Assembly: GCF_900115665.1 (NCBI RefSeq)
Contig: NZ_FOXH01000001.1
Location: forward strand, 553,777 to 617,776
Length of the DNA: 64,000 nt
DNA from: Pseudarcicella hirudinis
GTDB taxonomy: Bacteria > Bacteroidota > Bacteroidia > Cytophagales > Spirosomataceae
Direction of reading: 5' to 3'
The first letter of the stretch is position 1, and each line of letters starts with the position of its first letter. Shown piece by piece: positions 1 to 8,213 of the stretch. The notes beneath the pieces are model-generated. The model had not been told where the DNA came from, made no database searches, and was given only the letters and a program-made list of their open reading frames with translations. The translations under genes were made by a program, and so were the position numbers.

Positions 1-177
1 TAAAGGCAGACTAATATGCATAATTTTATCTTTAACATCCTCTGCAACTTTGTCTCCTCCGGGGATATCCTGATAGCGCATTAAAACACCAAATTCTCCC
101 CCGATTACAGATTTGTAAAAAATAAATGCTTCCTCGGCATTGCCGTTGAAGTTAAGATAAGTATTGAAAATTGCCAT
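1..177 (-). CDS. VOC/PhnB-like protein (3' part outside window)
   Basis: The first 59 codons of a leftward gene that runs off the left edge. The start ATG is at 177. The N-terminus MAIFNTYLNFNGNAEEAF followed by FYKSVIGGEF is the usual opening of PhnB-like vicinal-oxygen-chelate (glyoxalase/bleomycin-resistance fold) proteins. These are small dimeric proteins, and most members have no proven substrate. Only the first beta-alpha-beta unit is visible, so metal ligands cannot be checked. It lies 220 bp downstream of the serine acetyltransferase gene on the same strand and probably has its own promoter. Confidence 0.75.
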   Translation of the reverse strand, partial: MAIFNTYLNFNGNAEEAFIFYKSVIGGEFGVLMRYQDIPGGDKVAEDVKDKIMHISLPL

Positions 178-397
178 AGTTGTATTTGTTAGATTTGTGA
201 TACAAACTTAAACCCAGGAATCGGTTTTACAAATACACAATCACGACAATCTGGCGGGGAGATTGCGACACTTATTTTACGGTAAATATTGATGTCGAAA
301 ATTCAGAAAACCTGATAAATCAAAAAGACTTCCAGCTATCTGAAAGTCCTTCCCAAAACCAAATTTCACTATTTATCAAGTACTTATATTTCGTACA

Positions 398-1219
398 TTA
401 ACCTAAAACCTCCTGTTTCACATCAATTCTGAGTTGATGAGTATTGAATACATGAGAATATGGGCTAACACTTTTTGTCAGAAAAACACTGCCCCCAATG
501 ATGCTGTTATGGCCAATTACCGTCTTCCCACCTAAAATAGTAGTTCTTGCATAGATTATAACATTGTCTTCGACAGTAGGATGTCTTTTGGTTTCAGCCA
601 GTTCTTTATTTACCTGTAGTGCCCCAAGTGTGACACCCTGATAAATACTTACGTTTTTTCCGATAATGCTCGTAGCACCAATGACAATTCCGGTACCATG
701 ATCTATAAAAAACGGCACATCAATCTGTGCGTTCGGATGGATATCAACACCTGTTTTCCCGTGTGCGTGCTCACTGATGATGCGTGGTAAAATCGGAATT
801 TCAAGTTTTGATAAAGTATTGGCAATTCTATACACAGCAATTGCATAAAAACCCGGGTAAGAAACGATCACCTCGTGAATACTTGTAGCGGCTGGATCAT
901 TCTCGTAGATTTTTGTGGCGTCAGCCCTTAAATCCAGGTATATCTTTTCCAGAGAAATGTAAAAATCATAGACCTTCGCACCAATATCAATGCTGGCCGG
1001 ATCGAGATAGCTTAACAGAATATTTTCCAGATCAATCTGGTTTTTCTTCAAGACTCCTTCATAAGTAGATTGCCTGTGCAAACGGTTATTAGGAAAGAGA
1101 AATTCAAACAAATCACTTAACCACACAATTGAGTCATGGATTTTAGGTGTAGCCTCCCACTCTTCCTTGTGTGTTTTGTGAAGTATTTCGATAAAATTAT
1201 GAATATTAGGGTTGTCCAT
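398..1219 (-). CDS. Serine O-acetyltransferase of the encapsulin operon
   Basis: It transfers acetyl from acetyl-CoA to L-serine, giving O-acetylserine for cysteine synthesis. The 273-aa protein has an alpha-helical N-terminal half and a left-handed beta-helix of hexapeptide repeats from about residue 150. Visible motifs are [12 protein letters not shown] (151-162) and DHGTGIVIG (173-181), the catalytic and substrate region of SATs. It is the last gene of a three-gene leftward operon, 50 bp after the cysteine desulfurase gene. Family 2A encapsulin loci often carry this enzyme, which presumably supplies the cysteine used by the encapsulated desulfurase. Whether it enters the shell is unknown. 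It resembles the CysE/EpsC group; I give no symbol because the paralogue type cannot be settled here. Confidence 0.9.
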   Translation of the reverse strand: MDNPNIHNFIEILHKTHKEEWEATPKIHDSIVWLSDLFEFLFPNNRLHRQSTYEGVLKKNQIDLENILLSYLDPASIDIGAKVYDFYISLEKIYLDLRADATKIYENDPAATSIHEVIVSYPGFYAIAVYRIANTLSKLEIPILPRIISEHAHGKTGVDIHPNAQIDVPFFIDHGTGIVIGATSIIGKNVSIYQGVTLGALQVNKELAETKRHPTVEDNVIIYARTTILGGKTVIGHNSIIGGSVFLTKSVSPYSHVFNTHQLRIDVKQEVLG

Positions 1220-1269
1220 TTTCGTCAGTCGAGGTAAAAGGAATAGCAGTTAAACTGCTATTCCGATAT

Positions 1270-3222
1270 TTATTTGTTACGTTTCAATTTATACAGGGAT
1301 TCCACCAATGTATCAATATCTTCGCAAGTATTGTAAAATGCCAGCGAAGGACGAACTGTACTTTCCAGACCAAACCTCCGCAAAATCGGCTGGGCGCAAT
1401 GATGTCCGGTTCTTACGGCAATTCCCTCTTTATTCAAAGCCTGACCTACTTCGTCATTTGTAAAACCTTTGAGTGTAAATGATAATACACTCGCTTTATC
1501 AGGCGCAGTTCCTACCAGTCGCAAACCCGGAACATCTTTCAGCAAATTGGTAGCATACAACAATAAATAATGCTCATACTGATTGATATTATCGATTCCA
1601 AGGCGATTAACATAGTCAATAGCCGCACCGAGCCCTACTGCATCAGCAATATTACCGGTACCTGCTTCAAAACGGGAAGGAGCCTGATGGAACTGTGTAT
1701 GCTCAAATGTGACATCCTTGATCATATTTCCTCCACCTTGCCAGGGCTGGGTTTCGTTCAGCAAATCTTCTTTACCATACAAAACTCCTATTCCGGTCGG
1801 TCCGAAAACCTTATGTCCTGAAAACACAAAGAAATCAGCGTCCAGCGCCTGTAAATCCACCCTCAGATGCGACACAGACTGTGCGCCGTCTAATAAAGTC
1901 TTTGCTCCGGCCTGATGCGCCAGTTCAATAATCTTTTTTGCCGGAGTAACAGTTCCTAAAGCGTTTGAAACCTGGGTAAATGTTACGAGTTTGGTTTTAG
2001 GATTCAATAACTTAGCATATTCATCAAGCAAAATCTGTCCGTCATCATCTACTGGAATCACCCTTAGTTTCAAACCCTTTCTGGCCGCTAATTGCTGCCA
2101 GGGAACGATATTGGCATGATGTTCCAGATTACTGACAATAATTTCATCTCCTGCGCTCAGGTGCTGATCTCCCCAGCTTTTAGCTACCAGATTAATCGCC
2201 TCGGTTGCGCCACGCACAAAAACAATTTCATTGGTTGAACCTGCATTGAGAAAAGCTCTGACCTTTTCACGGGCTGCTTCATATGCATCCGTAGCACGGG
2301 CTGCGAGTTCATGCGCCGCACGATGAATATTAGAGTTTTCGTGTTGGTAGAAATAACTGATCCGATCAATAACCTGACGAGGTTTCTGAGTAGTAGCAGC
2401 ATTATCCAACCAAATCAAAGGTCGGCCATTTATCCTTTCCTGAAGAATCGGAAAATCTTTTTTTACAAGATTTGCATCAAACAAAGCCTTAAAACCCGAA
2501 GCTTTCGGATGTTGCTTCTTTTCTTTGGCAAATTCATTGGTCAGATAGGAACCATGATCGCTTTGCAGAAAATAATAAGAAGCATCTCCCAAACCTGAAG
2601 GCCTGAAAGTCGGAATCTGCGGTGTTGAGGCAAAGGATGGAATGCCAGACAGTACTTCACTTAAATCAGGAAAAAAATCATGCTCAGAAGCAAAAGGCAA
2701 ACTTTCATGAACTTCCTGATTTCGGATTGAAGGAGAAATACCACTTCCTGCTACAGACTTAGGATTCCTTCCTTCCCCGGCAAAATGAGGATCAGGCAGG
2801 CTTGTCTGAGGATCGGATAAATCTACTTCATTTCCCTGATAATGAGCAGAAGGAGAAATACCTTGCCCCGCCACAGATTGCGGAACTTTGCCCTGACCAG
2901 CATAATGAGGGTCGGGCAAGGTATTTCTCTGATTACTCAGGTCGATGGCATTGACAGGATTAATGCCGGAAGGAGAAACCTCGCCTCCGCTTGCCGAATT
3001 GAGAATTATCCCTTTTCCATAATCAGGTTCGGGCAGATTTCCTGCATAATTGCTCAAATCGCCTGAATTACCCTGACTTGTCAGATAATCATAATTTAAC
3101 TCATAAGGATTTATTCCGGTTGCAGAACCCGAAGAAGGCAATTCGGTAAAGAATTTATTAGCCAGATTCTCCAAAAATCCGATATCCGGTAAATCCTGAG
3201 GTTGATTAATATTTATACTCAT
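1270..3222 (-). CDS. Encapsulin cargo cysteine desulfurase with long cargo-loading N-terminus
   Basis: A PLP-dependent SufS-like desulfurase (cysteine to alanine plus sulfane sulfur) with about 245 extra N-terminal residues. The catalytic part begins near residue 246. It shows the PLP aspartate in LLDGAQ (445), the PLP lysine in SGHK (471) and the active-site cysteine in RTGHHC (609). The extension is low-complexity, rich in Pro, Gly and Ser, and carries imperfect repeats: LPEPDYGKG (63), LPDPHYAGQGK (102), LPDPHFAGEGR (142), each followed by a G-ISPS or VSPSGI block. In family 2A encapsulin systems such an extension targets the enzyme into the shell. Plain SufS proteins are about 400-420 aa, so the extra length is diagnostic. 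The start overlaps the end of the shell gene by 17 bp, which suggests coupled translation. Confidence 0.93.
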   Translation of the reverse strand: MSININQPQDLPDIGFLENLANKFFTELPSSGSATGINPYELNYDYLTSQGNSGDLSNYAGNLPEPDYGKGIILNSASGGEVSPSGINPVNAIDLSNQRNTLPDPHYAGQGKVPQSVAGQGISPSAHYQGNEVDLSDPQTSLPDPHFAGEGRNPKSVAGSGISPSIRNQEVHESLPFASEHDFFPDLSEVLSGIPSFASTPQIPTFRPSGLGDASYYFLQSDHGSYLTNEFAKEKKQHPKASGFKALFDANLVKKDFPILQERINGRPLIWLDNAATTQKPRQVIDRISYFYQHENSNIHRAAHELAARATDAYEAAREKVRAFLNAGSTNEIVFVRGATEAINLVAKSWGDQHLSAGDEIIVSNLEHHANIVPWQQLAARKGLKLRVIPVDDDGQILLDEYAKLLNPKTKLVTFTQVSNALGTVTPAKKIIELAHQAGAKTLLDGAQSVSHLRVDLQALDADFFVFSGHKVFGPTGIGVLYGKEDLLNETQPWQGGGNMIKDVTFEHTQFHQAPSRFEAGTGNIADAVGLGAAIDYVNRLGIDNINQYEHYLLLYATNLLKDVPGLRLVGTAPDKASVLSFTLKGFTNDEVGQALNKEGIAVRTGHHCAQPILRRFGLESTVRPSLAFYNTCEDIDTLVESLYKLKRNK

Positions 3223-4132
3223 GATATTTTCCGATTTCTACGTCCTCTAACACTGCAATTGCATCATCTACCAATACCGCCAGAGAACAATACAATGAAA
3301 TCAGGTAAGAGGCAATAGCTTTGTCATTAATTCCCATAAAACGAACCGATAAACCCGGAGACTGCTCTCCCGGAAGACCCGGCTGATACAAGCCAACAAC
3401 TCCCTGACGGCTCTCGCCTGTGCGTAATAAAAGAATTTTTGACTTTCCGTTTTCAATCGGTACTTTGTCTGAAGGAATAAGCGGAATACCTCTCCAGGTA
3501 ATAAACTGAGAGCCAAACAATGATACCGTTGGAGGTGGAACACCACGACGGGTACACTCACGGCCAAAAGCGGCGATTGTAAGAGGATGTAAGAGGAAGA
3601 AACCCGGTTCTTTCCAAACCTTCGTCAAAAGCTCGTCCAAATCGTCCGGTGTCGGAGCTCCGGTGCGGGTTTTTATCGTTTGGGAAGGGCTGATGCTGCT
3701 TAGCAAACCATATTCTTTGTTATTAATCAGTTCGCTTTCCTGTCTTTCTTTAATGGTTTCGATAGTAAGACGCAACTGCTCGGAAATCTGGTTGTACGGC
3801 TTGCTGTAAAGGTCAGATACACGTGTGTGAACGTCCAGAACCGTATTTACTGCACTAAGATTATACTCACGCGGGTTTTCGATATAGTCCACGAAAGTAT
3901 GAGGCAATTCACGTTCATCTCTTCCCGAACAGTCAACTTCTACACTTGTACCATCTTTCACTTTGTTGAGACGATATACGCCTGATTCTACCGGAATCCA
4001 GTTCAGCAAATGTGTAAGCCATCGGGGTGTAATGGTTGAAAGCTGCGGGACTGTCCGGGTAGCAATGGCCAGCTGTCTTGCCGCCACATCACCTAAGGCC
4101 GTCTGATTTTTGTTTTTGTTTACTTCTGACAT
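3206..4132 (-). CDS. Family 2A encapsulin shell protein
   Basis: A 308-aa HK97-fold shell protein of the SrpI-like family 2A encapsulins, which self-assemble into icosahedral nanocompartments. Recognisable stretches are an N-terminal ALGDVAARQLA arm, TPRWLTHLLNWIPVESG, and FFLLHPLTIAAFGRECTRRG before WRGIPLIPSDK. Length and layout match this family and not a phage capsid: there is no protease, portal or terminase beside it. It is followed, with overlap, by the cysteine desulfurase whose extended N-terminus is the typical cargo-loading domain, and then by serine acetyltransferase. The compartment is thought to store or buffer sulfur; that role is known from relatives and inferred here. It is first in its operon, opposite an AraC-type gene. 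Confidence 0.93.
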   Translation of the reverse strand: MSEVNKNKNQTALGDVAARQLAIATRTVPQLSTITPRWLTHLLNWIPVESGVYRLNKVKDGTSVEVDCSGRDERELPHTFVDYIENPREYNLSAVNTVLDVHTRVSDLYSKPYNQISEQLRLTIETIKERQESELINNKEYGLLSSISPSQTIKTRTGAPTPDDLDELLTKVWKEPGFFLLHPLTIAAFGRECTRRGVPPPTVSLFGSQFITWRGIPLIPSDKVPIENGKSKILLLRTGESRQGVVGLYQPGLPGEQSPGLSVRFMGINDKAIASYLISLYCSLAVLVDDAIAVLEDVEIGKYHEYKY

Positions 4133-4496
4133 AGTTTAATTTGATTTAAAAAATACTAAATATATAGATTAAGAATATTAATAATTAAAAGTTTGACTTA
4201 GAGCAAATTGTGGTATTGCTCTTGTATTAAAAAAAACTTAAGTTTCAGATTATTTTAATTGAGATGAACTGATTTTCAAATATAGTCTATTAAAACTATA
4301 GATTTAAAATTTTATTCATTTTTTTTGAAGTTATTTTTAAAAATAATTTTCATTACATCTCATAATCAACGGGTTATAAAATGAAAATTAAAGCCCTTTT
4401 ACCTATTGAATCTTATTGTATAGTTAAACATTTATTTCTTATTTTGCCGAATTCTACAAGAGGTACAATTGTTGGTGTAATTAAAGACTATTCGAA
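4133..4496. promoter_or_regulatory. Divergent AT-rich control region of encapsulin operon and AraC gene
   Basis: This 364-bp stretch separates the leftward encapsulin operon from the rightward AraC-type gene and contains no ORF. Positions 4277-4284 read CAAATATA, which on the minus strand is TATATTTG and fits the Bacteroidota -7 box TAnnTTTG. The matching -33 box is weak (TAAA near 4305). It could be the encapsulin promoter, with a leader of about 145 bp. I see no clear promoter for the AraC gene. Confidence 0.4.
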
Positions 4497-5354
4497 ATGG
4501 GAAACATTCCAATAAGATCTATTACTGCAACTCGTGGAGAGTTGAATTTACAGGAAAGTTTTAACATCAGAAATATTGAAGATTTACTGGCCGGTGAAGA
4601 CATGGTTCAGGAGCTTCACCGACATGATTTCTTTTATATGCTGGCATTGGAAAAAGGAACAGGGAAACATGAAATAGATTTCAATCCTTACCCGGTTTCT
4701 GACAATTCGGTTTTCTTTATGCGTCCCGGTCAGGTGCATCAGCTTGTACTAAAGGCAGGAAGTTCCGGGTTTCTGATGGAATTTAAGACTGATTTTTACC
4801 ACCCTCACGACAAGCTTTCAAATCAGGTCTTAAGAAAGGCCAGTAACGTAAATCATTATTCTTTTGATGACCCACGATTCAAAAAATTGCATGCTCTGTT
4901 AACTTATATTTCTCAGGAATATATCGAAAAACAAGAAAACTATGCAGAAGTTATTAAGGCAAATCTGGGTATTTTCCTGATTGAACTTGTCAGACAGAAT
5001 AACTCAAAACCTTCAAATAATCTGAATTCTTACGCACAGGAAAGGCTTGAAGAATTGCTGGAGCTGTTAGAAAGCCAAATTTCAAACCATAAGCAAGTTG
5101 CTACCTATGCCGGGCTGTTAAACCTCTCTCCTTACCAGCTTAACGCAATCACCAGGGAAACGCTGGGCAAAACCTGCTCAGAACTTATTAATGAACACAT
5201 TATTCTGGAAGCTAAAAGATATCTTCTTGCCACCTCCGATCAGATAAACCAGATAGCCTATCATTTGGGTTATGAAGATGTTTCCTATTTTATCAGATTC
5301 TTCAGAAAGCACACAGGTTTTTCGCCGGAGGCATTCAGACATAATTTCAGATAA
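4497..5354 (+). CDS. AraC-family transcriptional regulator
   Basis: A 285-aa protein with an N-terminal cupin-like sensor (about 1-160; HRHDFFYMLALEKGTGKHEI and PVSDNSVFFMRPGQVHQL are typical) and a C-terminal double helix-turn-helix (about 190-285). The second HTH has the AraC signature around INQIAYHLGYEDVSYFIRFF and the ending GFSPEAFR. It is divergent from the encapsulin operon with 364 bp between them, so it may regulate that operon, but no effector or binding site can be named. It could equally control only itself or the methyltransferase gene 112 bp downstream. Confidence 0.88.
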   Translation: MGNIPIRSITATRGELNLQESFNIRNIEDLLAGEDMVQELHRHDFFYMLALEKGTGKHEIDFNPYPVSDNSVFFMRPGQVHQLVLKAGSSGFLMEFKTDFYHPHDKLSNQVLRKASNVNHYSFDDPRFKKLHALLTYISQEYIEKQENYAEVIKANLGIFLIELVRQNNSKPSNNLNSYAQERLEELLELLESQISNHKQVATYAGLLNLSPYQLNAITRETLGKTCSELINEHIILEAKRYLLATSDQINQIAYHLGYEDVSYFIRFFRKHTGFSPEAFRHNFR

Positions 5355-5466
5355 GTCCTGTTAAACTGCATTTTTGTCCTATCCTGAAAATTATTCTGAG
5401 AACTACTTTTGCAGATAAGTAATACGTTGAAGTTTATTTATCATTAAAAGTTTTAATCAAAGCAAT

Positions 5467-6081
5467 ATGAAACAGATATGGGATGAAAGATATAAGGATA
5501 ATGAATTTGCTTATGGCAAAGATCCTAATCTATTTTTTAAAGAATGGCTTCCGGAGTTTGACCCCGGCACCATATTAATGCCAGCCGACGGAGAAGGCCG
5601 TAACGGAGTATTTGCCGCCAGACTCGGTTGGCATGTAACATCGTTCGACCTAAGTATAGAAGGCCGGGCAAAGGCCTTACAACTGGCTGAGGAGTTTGGC
5701 GTAACACTTGAGTACATTGCAGGAGATTTAGAAGAACTTGAGTTTGAAAAAGAGACATTTGATGCCATCGGGCTAATATATGCTCATTTTTCGGCAGAAC
5801 GGAAGTCGGAATTTCACAGGAAATTAAATGAATCTCTCAAAGTGGGCGGAATAATCATTTTAGAGGCATTCAGTAAAAATCACCTGGAATTGGTGAGGCT
5901 CAATCCAAAAGTAGGCGGCCCGAAGGAGATTGAGATGTTGTACGCTAAGGCCGAAATCTTAGCCGATTTTGCCAATTATGAAATATTGATGCTGGAGGAA
6001 GAAGAAATTCTGCTAGAGGAAGGGAAATATCATATCGGAAAAGGTTCGGTAATCAGGTTTGTAGGAAGAAAAGTCGGCTAA
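5467..6081 (+). CDS. Class I SAM-dependent methyltransferase
   Basis: A 204-aa Rossmann-fold methyltransferase. The SAM-binding motif I is PADGEGRNGVFAARLG (about 39-54), the acidic end of strand 2 is SFDLS, motif II/III is AGDLEELEFEKETFDAIG, and AHFSAE follows. The opening WDERYKDNEFAYGKDPN is the pattern of TehB/thiopurine-methyltransferase-like small-molecule methyltransferases. The substrate is unknown. It lies 112 bp after the AraC gene on the same strand and is closed by a strong terminator 30 bp after its stop. Confidence 0.85.
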   Translation: MKQIWDERYKDNEFAYGKDPNLFFKEWLPEFDPGTILMPADGEGRNGVFAARLGWHVTSFDLSIEGRAKALQLAEEFGVTLEYIAGDLEELEFEKETFDAIGLIYAHFSAERKSEFHRKLNESLKVGGIIILEAFSKNHLELVRLNPKVGGPKEIEMLYAKAEILADFANYEILMLEEEEILLEEGKYHIGKGSVIRFVGRKVG

Positions 6082-6110
6082 ATGCAACATTTCGGTCAGA
6101 CAAAAAACAA

Positions 6111-6139
6111 AAATCCTTACGGAATGTAAGGATTTTTAT
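6111..6139 (+). terminator. Rho-independent terminator of the methyltransferase gene
   Basis: A perfect 10-bp stem, AAATCCTTAC / GTAAGGATTT, with a 5-base loop starts 30 bp after the methyltransferase stop. The stem ends in a run of five T. The A-run on the other side would let it work in both directions. Confidence 0.8.
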
Positions 6140-6292
6140 GAATGTTTTATTTCTTTTCGAGTAAGCTGAATTATTGTATTTATAGAAATAGTCTATTTTT
6201 AAATCCTCTTATAAATGGCACAATGCGGTTGCGTAATCCATTAATTACTACTTGCTTAATTTCAAAAAATACCTTAGTTTTACTTCATCTTA

Positions 6293-6341
6293 TTCCCGAT
6301 AGCCCCTGAAGCAATTCAAGCCATCGGGTTTCGTTTTTTAT
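6293..6341 (+). terminator. Second terminator-like hairpin
   Basis: CCCGAT pairs with ATCGGG around an inner TGAA/TTCA stem and is followed by TTTCGTTTTTT. It points rightwards, away from the leftward XRE gene that ends just after it, so it may be a back-up terminator for the methyltransferase unit. The rest of 6140-6347 shows no gene. Confidence 0.45.
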
Positions 6342-6347
6342 AAAGTA

Positions 6348-6773
6348 CTATTTTTTTTCAAGTAAGCGTTCCAGACGCAACATCATTTCGTCCTTTTCCT
6401 TTAGCATTCGCTCATATAAAGCAATCTTTTCTTCATGAAGCTGAATGATTTTATCAATTGCATTTATCTGCTGAATATTCACGCCGTTATTGTTTACAGC
6501 ATTGTCTGAGAAATTGCAGGCAATATTATAAATCGCCTGATCCTCATCAAAATTCTGAATAGCTTCAACCGGAATTTTTAAGGTAGCGGATATTTGTTGA
6601 AGCAGAGAGGGGTCAATTGTTTCTTTTTGTTCGAGCAAAGAAATCTTTTGTTGGTTCCAGTCGTCGCCAAGCTCAGCAGCCATAGCGTCCTGTTTAATGC
6701 CTAACATTTCCCTGAAGCGTTTCACATTACGGCCTTCGTGGATTTTATGAGTTGGTGTTTTACTATGTATCAT
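6348..6773 (-). CDS. XRE-family helix-turn-helix regulator
   Basis: A 141-aa protein with an N-terminal XRE-type HTH (about 15-70: RNVKRFREMLGIKQDAMAAE, then WNQQKISLLEQKETIDPSLL). A short linker leads to a C-terminal coiled coil (about 100-141) rich in Glu, Lys and Leu that likely mediates oligomerisation. It is divergent from the SymE-like gene. A TATGTATCAT sequence overlaps its start codon, and a perfect TGATACAAA inverted repeat lies upstream of the SymE-like gene. It probably represses itself and that neighbour. Function beyond DNA binding is unknown. Confidence 0.82.
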   Translation of the reverse strand: MIHSKTPTHKIHEGRNVKRFREMLGIKQDAMAAELGDDWNQQKISLLEQKETIDPSLLQQISATLKIPVEAIQNFDEDQAIYNIACNFSDNAVNNNGVNIQQINAIDKIIQLHEEKIALYERMLKEKDEMMLRLERLLEKK

Positions 6774-6876
6774 AACAGCAAATGTATTTTTTTTCAGTCT
6801 CGTAAATTACAAATTTATTCGATAAGTTACCAGCCACTCAAACCTATTACAGTGTAATATACAGGCTTGTGATGTA

Positions 6877-6910
6877 TGATACAAATTAATTGTAAGCGTG
6901 CTTTGTATCA
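6877..6910. promoter_or_regulatory. Inverted-repeat operator candidate TGATACAAA / TTTGTATCA
   Basis: Perfect 9-bp arms at 6877-6885 and 6902-6910 are separated by 16 bp, just upstream of the SymE-like start at 6927. A related half-site overlaps the start codon of the divergent XRE regulator near 6768. This is the expected place for that regulator to bind. The site also argues against using the upstream ATG at 6876 as the SymE start. Confidence 0.55.
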
Positions 6911-6926
6911 AAAACAGCATAAACCT

Positions 6927-7157
6927 ATGGAAGCACAGGAACAAGTGGCCAAAGCAGCCAAAACAAGAAGAATGACAATATGCAATAAAGGCTTTGCCCG
7001 GGAAAACGGCCGTTATGTATTTTTTCCCATCATCAGCCTGAGTGGCAAATGGCTGAAAGAGCAAGGTTTTAAAAGCGGCCAAATGATAGATATCGTCTGT
7101 GAAGACAGCAAACTGATCATAACTATAGTGGAGGAACAGAGATTGGAGGGTGGGTAG
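6927..7157 (+). CDS. SymE-like toxin-fold protein
   Basis: A 76-aa protein when started at ATG 6927 (MEAQEQVAK). The C-terminal part, from VFFPIISLSGKWLKEQGFKS to GQMIDIVCEDSKLIIT, is the SymE pattern of an AbrB-like (SpoVT/AbrB superfamily) beta fold. SymE is a type I toxin in Escherichia coli, controlled by an antisense RNA; SymE-like genes are common and many have no proven toxicity. I chose 6927 because the 17 extra codons upstream overlap the operator repeat. No antisense promoter is evident. Confidence 0.75.
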   Translation: MEAQEQVAKAAKTRRMTICNKGFARENGRYVFFPIISLSGKWLKEQGFKSGQMIDIVCEDSKLIITIVEEQRLEGG

Positions 7158-7512
7158 GTGTTGAGGTACCTAGATTTGTTTTACTTTAGTTTGATAATCA
7201 AAAACTCCTATTAAATGTAAAAAGAAGTAAAAGCTTACACAAATATTCCCCACACTCCCGTTTGATAAGACTCAAACGAATCACAAGTTTATCCTTAGTC
7301 AAAACAAACTCCAGACATGGTCAATACCTTTTTATTAGTGAAAAAAATATTCTCTTAACAGAAAAGTCAGGTCTTCTCAAACAAGCCACAGTGAAGCTAA
7401 TTTTTCCTTTATAGGCAAACTCAATTATATGCCTAATTCTATAGTTCCTCAACCTTTGGCGTTGATCCCTTAATCCATGAAAAATTGATGCATCAGGGGG
7501 CTAAAAACACAA
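7158..7512. other. Gene-free spacer before the attachment junction
   Basis: 355 bp between the SymE-like gene and the leftward terminator at 7511. I see no ORF with coding character, no RNA gene and no clear repeat. By position it is the original chromosomal flank downstream of the disrupted tRNA gene. Confidence 0.4.
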
Positions 7513-7536
7513 AAACCCGAACTTTAAGAAGTACGG
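7511..7536 (-). terminator. Leftward terminator next to the tRNA remnant
   Basis: CCGaACTT pairs with AAGTaCGG (7517-7536, one internal mismatch). Reading leftwards the hairpin is followed by a T-run (A-run 7511-7515 on the plus strand). It lies about 28 bp downstream of the tRNA 3'-end remnant, where the terminator of a leftward tRNA gene would be. Confidence 0.5.
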
Positions 7537-7564
7537 ATTTCGCAAAAGTAGTAAAATCAATATA

Positions 7565-7596
7565 AGTGATCCCGCTGGGACTTATCCGCCCCAGCG
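7565..7596 (-). other. Candidate attachment site: tRNA 3'-end remnant with inverted repeat
   Basis: On the minus strand 7581 to 7565 reads GTCCCAGCGGGATCACT, which matches the T-stem 3' strand plus acceptor 3' strand of Bacteroidota tRNAs of the GATCCCG...CGGGATCA type. To the right, where the rest of the tRNA should continue, the match stops at 7582. To the left lies a terminator in the tRNA orientation. This is what remains on the distal side when an element integrates into a tRNA 3' end. CGCTGGG (7573-7579) and CCCAGCG (7590-7596) form an inverted repeat across the junction, as in core sites of tyrosine recombinases. The intact tRNA and the integrase gene would lie beyond 64 kb. Confidence 0.5.
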
Positions 7597-7651
7597 TATC
7601 TAATTAATAACCAGCCAATTGCAACTCCGTAAGTTGCATGGAAAATGATTA

Positions 7652-8098
7652 TCAGAAATTTATCAAAGCGGGGTTTTTATATTGTTTCCAAAATTCAACC
7701 TTGATAATATTGTCTGATATGGCATAATCACTTTCCTCAGGCTTTCCCAAGTAACTTTTTGATAATAATTCCCGGTAAAACTCTTTGTCTTTAAGTGCGT
7801 CTTCCAACCTTGCTTGTAATTGATTTATTAGTTCAACCTTGTAGGTTCCACCATCTGAATTTTGATCATTACTAAAATCATTTGTATTGGTTACAAAATA
7901 ATTCAAAGGAACGCCAAAATAATTTGATAAATCTATCAATGTTTGTAGTTTCAAAGAGCCTTTTTTTAGACTTCCTGACAATCCGGTGTCTGTCATTCCT
8001 ATCTTTCTGCATACTTCTGAGAAGGAAACGCCCCTCTCTTTTGCTAATTTTTTTACCTTATCATCTACCTGATAATCAGTAACTTGTGAGGTTTTCAT
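7652..8098 (-). CDS. HTH repressor of the outer element
   Basis: A 148-aa protein with an N-terminal helix-turn-helix (about 12-70; VSFSEVCRKIGMTDTGLSGS then LKLQTLIDLSNYFGVPLNYF) and a C-terminal part with a predicted coil (KVELINQLQARLEDALKDKE). It is the first gene inside the putative junction and is divergent from the rightward genes, the usual position of a phage or ICE repressor. A Bacteroidota-type promoter for the rightward genes lies directly upstream of it. There is no peptidase domain, so induction would not be LexA-like. Confidence 0.75.
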   Translation of the reverse strand: MKTSQVTDYQVDDKVKKLAKERGVSFSEVCRKIGMTDTGLSGSLKKGSLKLQTLIDLSNYFGVPLNYFVTNTNDFSNDQNSDGGTYKVELINQLQARLEDALKDKEFYRELLSKSYLGKPEESDYAISDNIIKVEFWKQYKNPALINF

Positions 8099-8128
8099 AA
8101 TTTTATTTGTATGTTTTTTATTAATTTT

Positions 8129-8161
8129 TTTGTATTCACCAAAAATTTATTTATATATTTG
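8129..8161 (+). promoter_or_regulatory. Rightward early promoter of the outer element
   Basis: TTTG (8129-8132), 21 bp, then TATATTTG (8154-8161) matches the Bacteroidota consensus TTTG / TAnnTTTG. It faces right, between the divergent repressor and the first rightward genes. TTTGTATCG (8158) and TTTGATACA (8203) nearby could be repressor half-sites. Confidence 0.6.
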
Positions 8162-8213
8162 TATCGTATTTATATCATAAAGTAAACGGAAAGTAATCAG
8201 ATTTGATACATTT

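Noticed and set aside
3206-4132. Encapsulin as a phage capsid remnant
   Set aside because: No protease, portal or terminase is nearby, and the desulfurase with cargo-loading domain plus serine acetyltransferase define a family 2A encapsulin locus.
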